Shown here piece by piece: positions 6,754-8,512 of a DNA stretch of 8,512 nucleotides. Origin of the DNA: Alphaproteobacteria bacterium CG11_big_fil_rev_8_21_14_0_20_44_7 (GTDB lineage Bacteria > Pseudomonadota > Alphaproteobacteria > Rickettsiales > 21-14-0-20-44-7). Numbering within the stretch: position 1 is the first letter of the stretch; the number at the start of each line of letters is the position of its first letter. The stretch is from NCBI GenBank assembly GCA_002787615.1, contig PCXJ01000011.1, positions 1-8,512 of the forward strand, read 5' to 3'. The position numbers were made by a program, and so were the translations under genes. Below the pieces are notes generated by a model, which did no database searches, had not been told where the DNA came from, and saw only the letters and a program-made list of their open reading frames with translations.

Positions 6754-7461
6754 ATGGTAACTAAGAAAAATACGATTTTAATTATTGATGATGAGCCGCA
6801 GATCAGAAAATTCTTACGCATTACATTAGAGGCAGATGGATTTAAAACTGAAGAGGCTGAAAATGGCGCTCAGGGAATACGCATGGCATCATCAATCAAG
6901 CCAGATTTGGTTCTGTTGGATTTAGGTTTGCCTGATATGGATGGCACAGAAGTTATCCCGCATATCAGAGATTGGTCGCAATTACCGATAATTGTGGTTT
7001 CAGTGCGTGACCAAGATAAGGACGTAGTTCAGGCTTTAGACCTTGGTGCAGATGATTTTATGTCAAAGCCATTTAGTGCAGATGTGCTTATTGCGCGTAT
7101 AAATAGCGCGCTCAGAAAAGCTGCAAAAGAAGAAGCTGGGACTCCGGAAATTCAGAATGGAGGAATAAAGATTGATTTAGTTAAGCATGAAGTGCTGCTT
7201 GAAGGCGAAAAGATTGCTTTATCACCGAAAGAATATGAGCTGCTAAGGTATTTTATTGTAAATAAAGGTAAAATGCTGACGCATCGACAAATCCTAAAAG
7301 AAGTTTGGGGCCCTGCGCATGTTGATGATACGCAATATCTACGTGTTTATGTTGGGCAGTTGCGCGAGAAGATTAAAGATGTAGAGAGCCAGAGGTATAT
7401 TACCACGGAAGCGGGGATTGGTTACCGTATGGAAAATTTGGTAGAAGCTGCCGCAGCTTAA
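6754..7461 (+). CDS. kdpE: KdpE-like OmpR-family response regulator
   Basis: This 235-residue DNA-binding regulator is activated by phosphorylation from a partner sensor kinase. The receiver domain (7-120) has the acidic pair Asp12-Asp13, phosphoacceptor Asp56 in LVLLDLGLPDMDG, switch Ser83 and Lys105 in SKPF, all in place. The winged-helix domain (135-227) has LSPKEYELLRYF (156-167), then HRQILKEVWGPAHVDDTQYL (178-197), RVYVGQLREKI and a GIGYRM end. The WGPAHVDDTQYLRVYVGQLR stretch is very close to KdpE, the potassium-stress regulator. GAGG lies 4 bases before the ATG. The partner is probably the KdpD-like protein starting at 7779, with a lipoprotein gene between them. No kdpFABC potassium pump genes are visible, so its target may be something other than potassium uptake. 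Confidence 0.9.
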   Translation: MVTKKNTILIIDDEPQIRKFLRITLEADGFKTEEAENGAQGIRMASSIKPDLVLLDLGLPDMDGTEVIPHIRDWSQLPIIVVSVRDQDKDVVQALDLGADDFMSKPFSADVLIARINSALRKAAKEEAGTPEIQNGGIKIDLVKHEVLLEGEKIALSPKEYELLRYFIVNKGKMLTHRQILKEVWGPAHVDDTQYLRVYVGQLREKIKDVESQRYITTEAGIGYRMENLVEAAAA

Positions 7462-7496
7462 TTTAGCTTCTTAATTTATAGAAGAAAATATGCTGC

Positions 7497-7510
7497 GTTA
7501 ATATATTAAC
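7497..7510. repeat. Perfect 14-base palindrome before the lipoprotein gene
   Basis: GTTAATATATTAAC reads the same on both strands and ends exactly where the TAGGAG ribosome site (7511-7516) begins. A protein bound here could block transcription or translation start, so it could be an operator. It is very AT-rich, and such palindromes also arise by chance. Confidence 0.4.
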
Positions 7511-7521
7511 TAGGAGAAAAA

Positions 7522-7686
7522 ATGAAAGATTTACTAAAAATATTAATAGTCACGATAATTGCGATTACACCTCTCACCGCATGCGAGGATAACGACACGC
7601 CTGCCGAAAAATTTGAAGATGCAACAGATGATATGGGTGATGCAGTCGAAGATTTCGGTGATGCAGTGGAAGATGCAGTAGAGTAA
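7522..7686 (+). CDS. Small acidic heptad-repeat lipoprotein
   Basis: This 54-residue protein begins with a short positive and hydrophobic signal (1-20) ending in the lipobox LTAC, so Cys21 should be lipid-modified. Glu at position +2 favours the outer membrane by the E. coli sorting rule, which may not hold here. The mature part is only 34 residues and strongly acidic. It follows a 7-residue rhythm: FEDATDD, MGDAVED, FGDAVED, AVE, with bulky residues at one heptad place and Ala-Val at another. This suggests an amphipathic helix that could self-associate, as a miniature of Lpp-type lipoproteins. GGAG lies 5 bases before the ATG. It sits between the response regulator and sensor kinase genes on the same strand, suggesting a role as output, sensor accessory or feedback element. 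I do not recognise a named family; entericidin-like stress lipoproteins are a loose comparison. Confidence 0.82.
   Translation: MKDLLKILIVTIIAITPLTACEDNDTPAEKFEDATDDMGDAVEDFGDAVEDAVE
7636..7677 (+). repeat. Two tandem 21-base units inside the lipoprotein gene
   Basis: The unit beginning GGTGATGCAGT starts at 7636 and again at 7657. Of the first 18 bases, 17 are identical (C against G at 7647 and 7668). Each unit encodes one heptad, GDAVED plus one residue. The close match in DNA suggests duplication of one heptad codon block rather than slow convergence. Confidence 0.75.
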
Positions 7687-7703
7687 TCTATAAGAAACTT
7701 TGA

Positions 7704-7739
7704 TATAAGCTTGGAATATTGATTTATTCCGAGCTTATA
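7704..7739 (+). terminator. 15-base-pair hairpin between lipoprotein and sensor genes
   Basis: Bases 7704-7718 pair without gaps with 7725-7739 across a 6-base loop (TTGATT), with one G-T wobble at 7712/7731. The stem begins 17 bases after the lipoprotein stop. No U-tract follows directly; the nearest T run is at 7749-7753. It may be a partial terminator or a processing and stabilising structure that lowers sensor expression relative to the lipoprotein. A plain intrinsic terminator is less likely. Confidence 0.5.
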
Positions 7740-7778
7740 CTTATGGAATTTTTATATTGAAGTTCATACAATATCTAA

Positions 7779-8512
7779 ATGCCCAATAGAAATAAAAAAA
7801 TTCTGGTCTGTATTGATAGCAATCCGTTTGCTGCAGTCCTTCTCAAAAAGGCTCAAGAGGAGGCTGAAAACCTTTCTTGTCCAGTTGCTGCTATTTATGT
7901 TGAATCATCTGAGCATTATAAATTAGATGATAGAGAGATTGAGCAGCTAAAGCGCAACTTCAAGAAAGCAAATAGTCTGGGCATTGAAGCTCATCAAATT
8001 ACTGGTCAGGATGTTGCGGAAACTATCAAGATTTTTGTCGAGGAGGGTGGCTATACAAGTTTATATGTCGGCTCAAGCTCAAAGTCATTATTTAGGCAGG
8101 TTTTTAAAAAACCTCTGAACGCAGTCCTGATACAAAAACTGCCTAATGTTGCGATTATAGCGATTGCACTTCCGAGAAAGGCACATAAAAAGAATTTTTT
8201 TAGGCTAATCAAAAGGCAAGCTTTATCAGATTATATATATTCATTTCTGGTAATAGCAGCGGTAACTATTTTTATAGAAATTATCAAGATGAATACCGCG
8301 AATACCAGCTACGAGCCGAGGGTGTATAATATAGCGATGTTGCAATTATTTGGGACTTTATTCTGCTCAATAAGATTTGGTTTTCTTCCGGGCTTACTTT
8401 CAGCGATATTGGCATTTATTTCCCTTAATTTATTTAATGTAGGAGATGTGCTTGGTGTTCAGTTAGACTCAATATCGGATTATGTAAATATGGCGATATT
8501 TATATTTGGAGG
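7779..8512 (+). CDS. KdpD-like sensor kinase without N-terminal KdpD domain (3' end cut off by window)
   Basis: The first 244 residues of a membrane sensor are visible; the gene runs off the window. Residues 6-130 resemble the universal-stress-protein-like domain of KdpD: KKILVCIDSNPFAAVLLKKA at the start, then a helix with ELGA-like spacing, GQDVAETI (76-83) and a YVGSSSKS loop (96-103). Residues 148-244 match the four-helix DUF4118 membrane domain of KdpD, with segments near 153-170, 184-198, 203-219 and 235-244, including RFGFLPGLLSAILAF. Classical KdpD has about 230 residues before this, carrying a Walker A nucleotide site. Here TAA stands directly before the ATG (7776-7778), so that domain is absent from this gene. 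HisKA and HATPase domains would lie beyond the window and are inferred. No good ribosome site precedes the ATG. The KdpE-like gene upstream is its probable partner. Confidence 0.85.
   Translation, partial: MPNRNKKILVCIDSNPFAAVLLKKAQEEAENLSCPVAAIYVESSEHYKLDDREIEQLKRNFKKANSLGIEAHQITGQDVAETIKIFVEEGGYTSLYVGSSSKSLFRQVFKKPLNAVLIQKLPNVAIIAIALPRKAHKKNFFRLIKRQALSDYIYSFLVIAAVTIFIEIIKMNTANTSYEPRVYNIAMLQLFGTLFCSIRFGFLPGLLSAILAFISLNLFNVGDVLGVQLDSISDYVNMAIFIFG

Noticed and set aside
7445..7459. Inverted repeat AAGCTGC / GCAGCTT at the end of kdpE as a terminator
   Set aside because: The stem lies mostly in the coding sequence for the Ala-rich tail, the loop is too tight for the full stem, and no U-tract follows.

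Overview
The window looks like chromosomal DNA from a fairly AT-rich Gram-negative bacterium, most likely an alphaproteobacterium. The support is a short-form phosphatidylserine decarboxylase gene overlapping pssA, a lipid A deacylase-type outer membrane protein, an OmpA-type peptidoglycan-binding protein, an MsbA-like exporter and a KdpE-type regulator. No signature in the window fixes the genus. I see no rRNA, tRNA, CRISPR array, insertion sequence, integrase or phage gene, and no gene-free stretch longer than about 160 bases.

Layout. Positions 2-1105 (+) are the 3' part of an MsbA-like ABC exporter gene. It converges, 10 bases away, with a SulP anion transporter gene (1116-2666, -). A 160-base divergent gap separates sulP from a secreted DUF4892/OmpA protein (2827-3732, +). 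That gene converges with a minus-strand lipid block: an LpxR-like protein (5323-6324), then psd (4477-5187) overlapping pssA (3755-4480). A 149-base divergent gap carries a bidirectional terminator-like hairpin. After it come plus-strand genes: a DUF1328/UPF0391 small membrane protein (6474-6659) with a strong terminator, a KdpE-like response regulator (6754-7461), a 54-residue acidic lipoprotein (7522-7686), and the 5' part of a KdpD-like sensor kinase gene (7779 to the edge).

How the genes fit together. Most of the window concerns the cell envelope. PssA and Psd make phosphatidylethanolamine in two steps. The MsbA-like protein probably flips lipid A or another lipid. The LpxR-like protein probably trims acyl chains from lipid A in the outer membrane. 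The OmpA-type protein ties to peptidoglycan. The right end is a two-component system of the KdpDE family.

That right end is the least ordinary part. A tiny heptad-repeat lipoprotein lies between regulator and sensor genes, and the sensor appears to lack the N-terminal KdpD ATP-binding domain. Inverted repeats flank the lipoprotein gene. No kdpFABC genes are visible, though the window ends inside the kinase gene. I see no clearly new multi-gene system; this regulator-lipoprotein-sensor unit is the best candidate for a second look.
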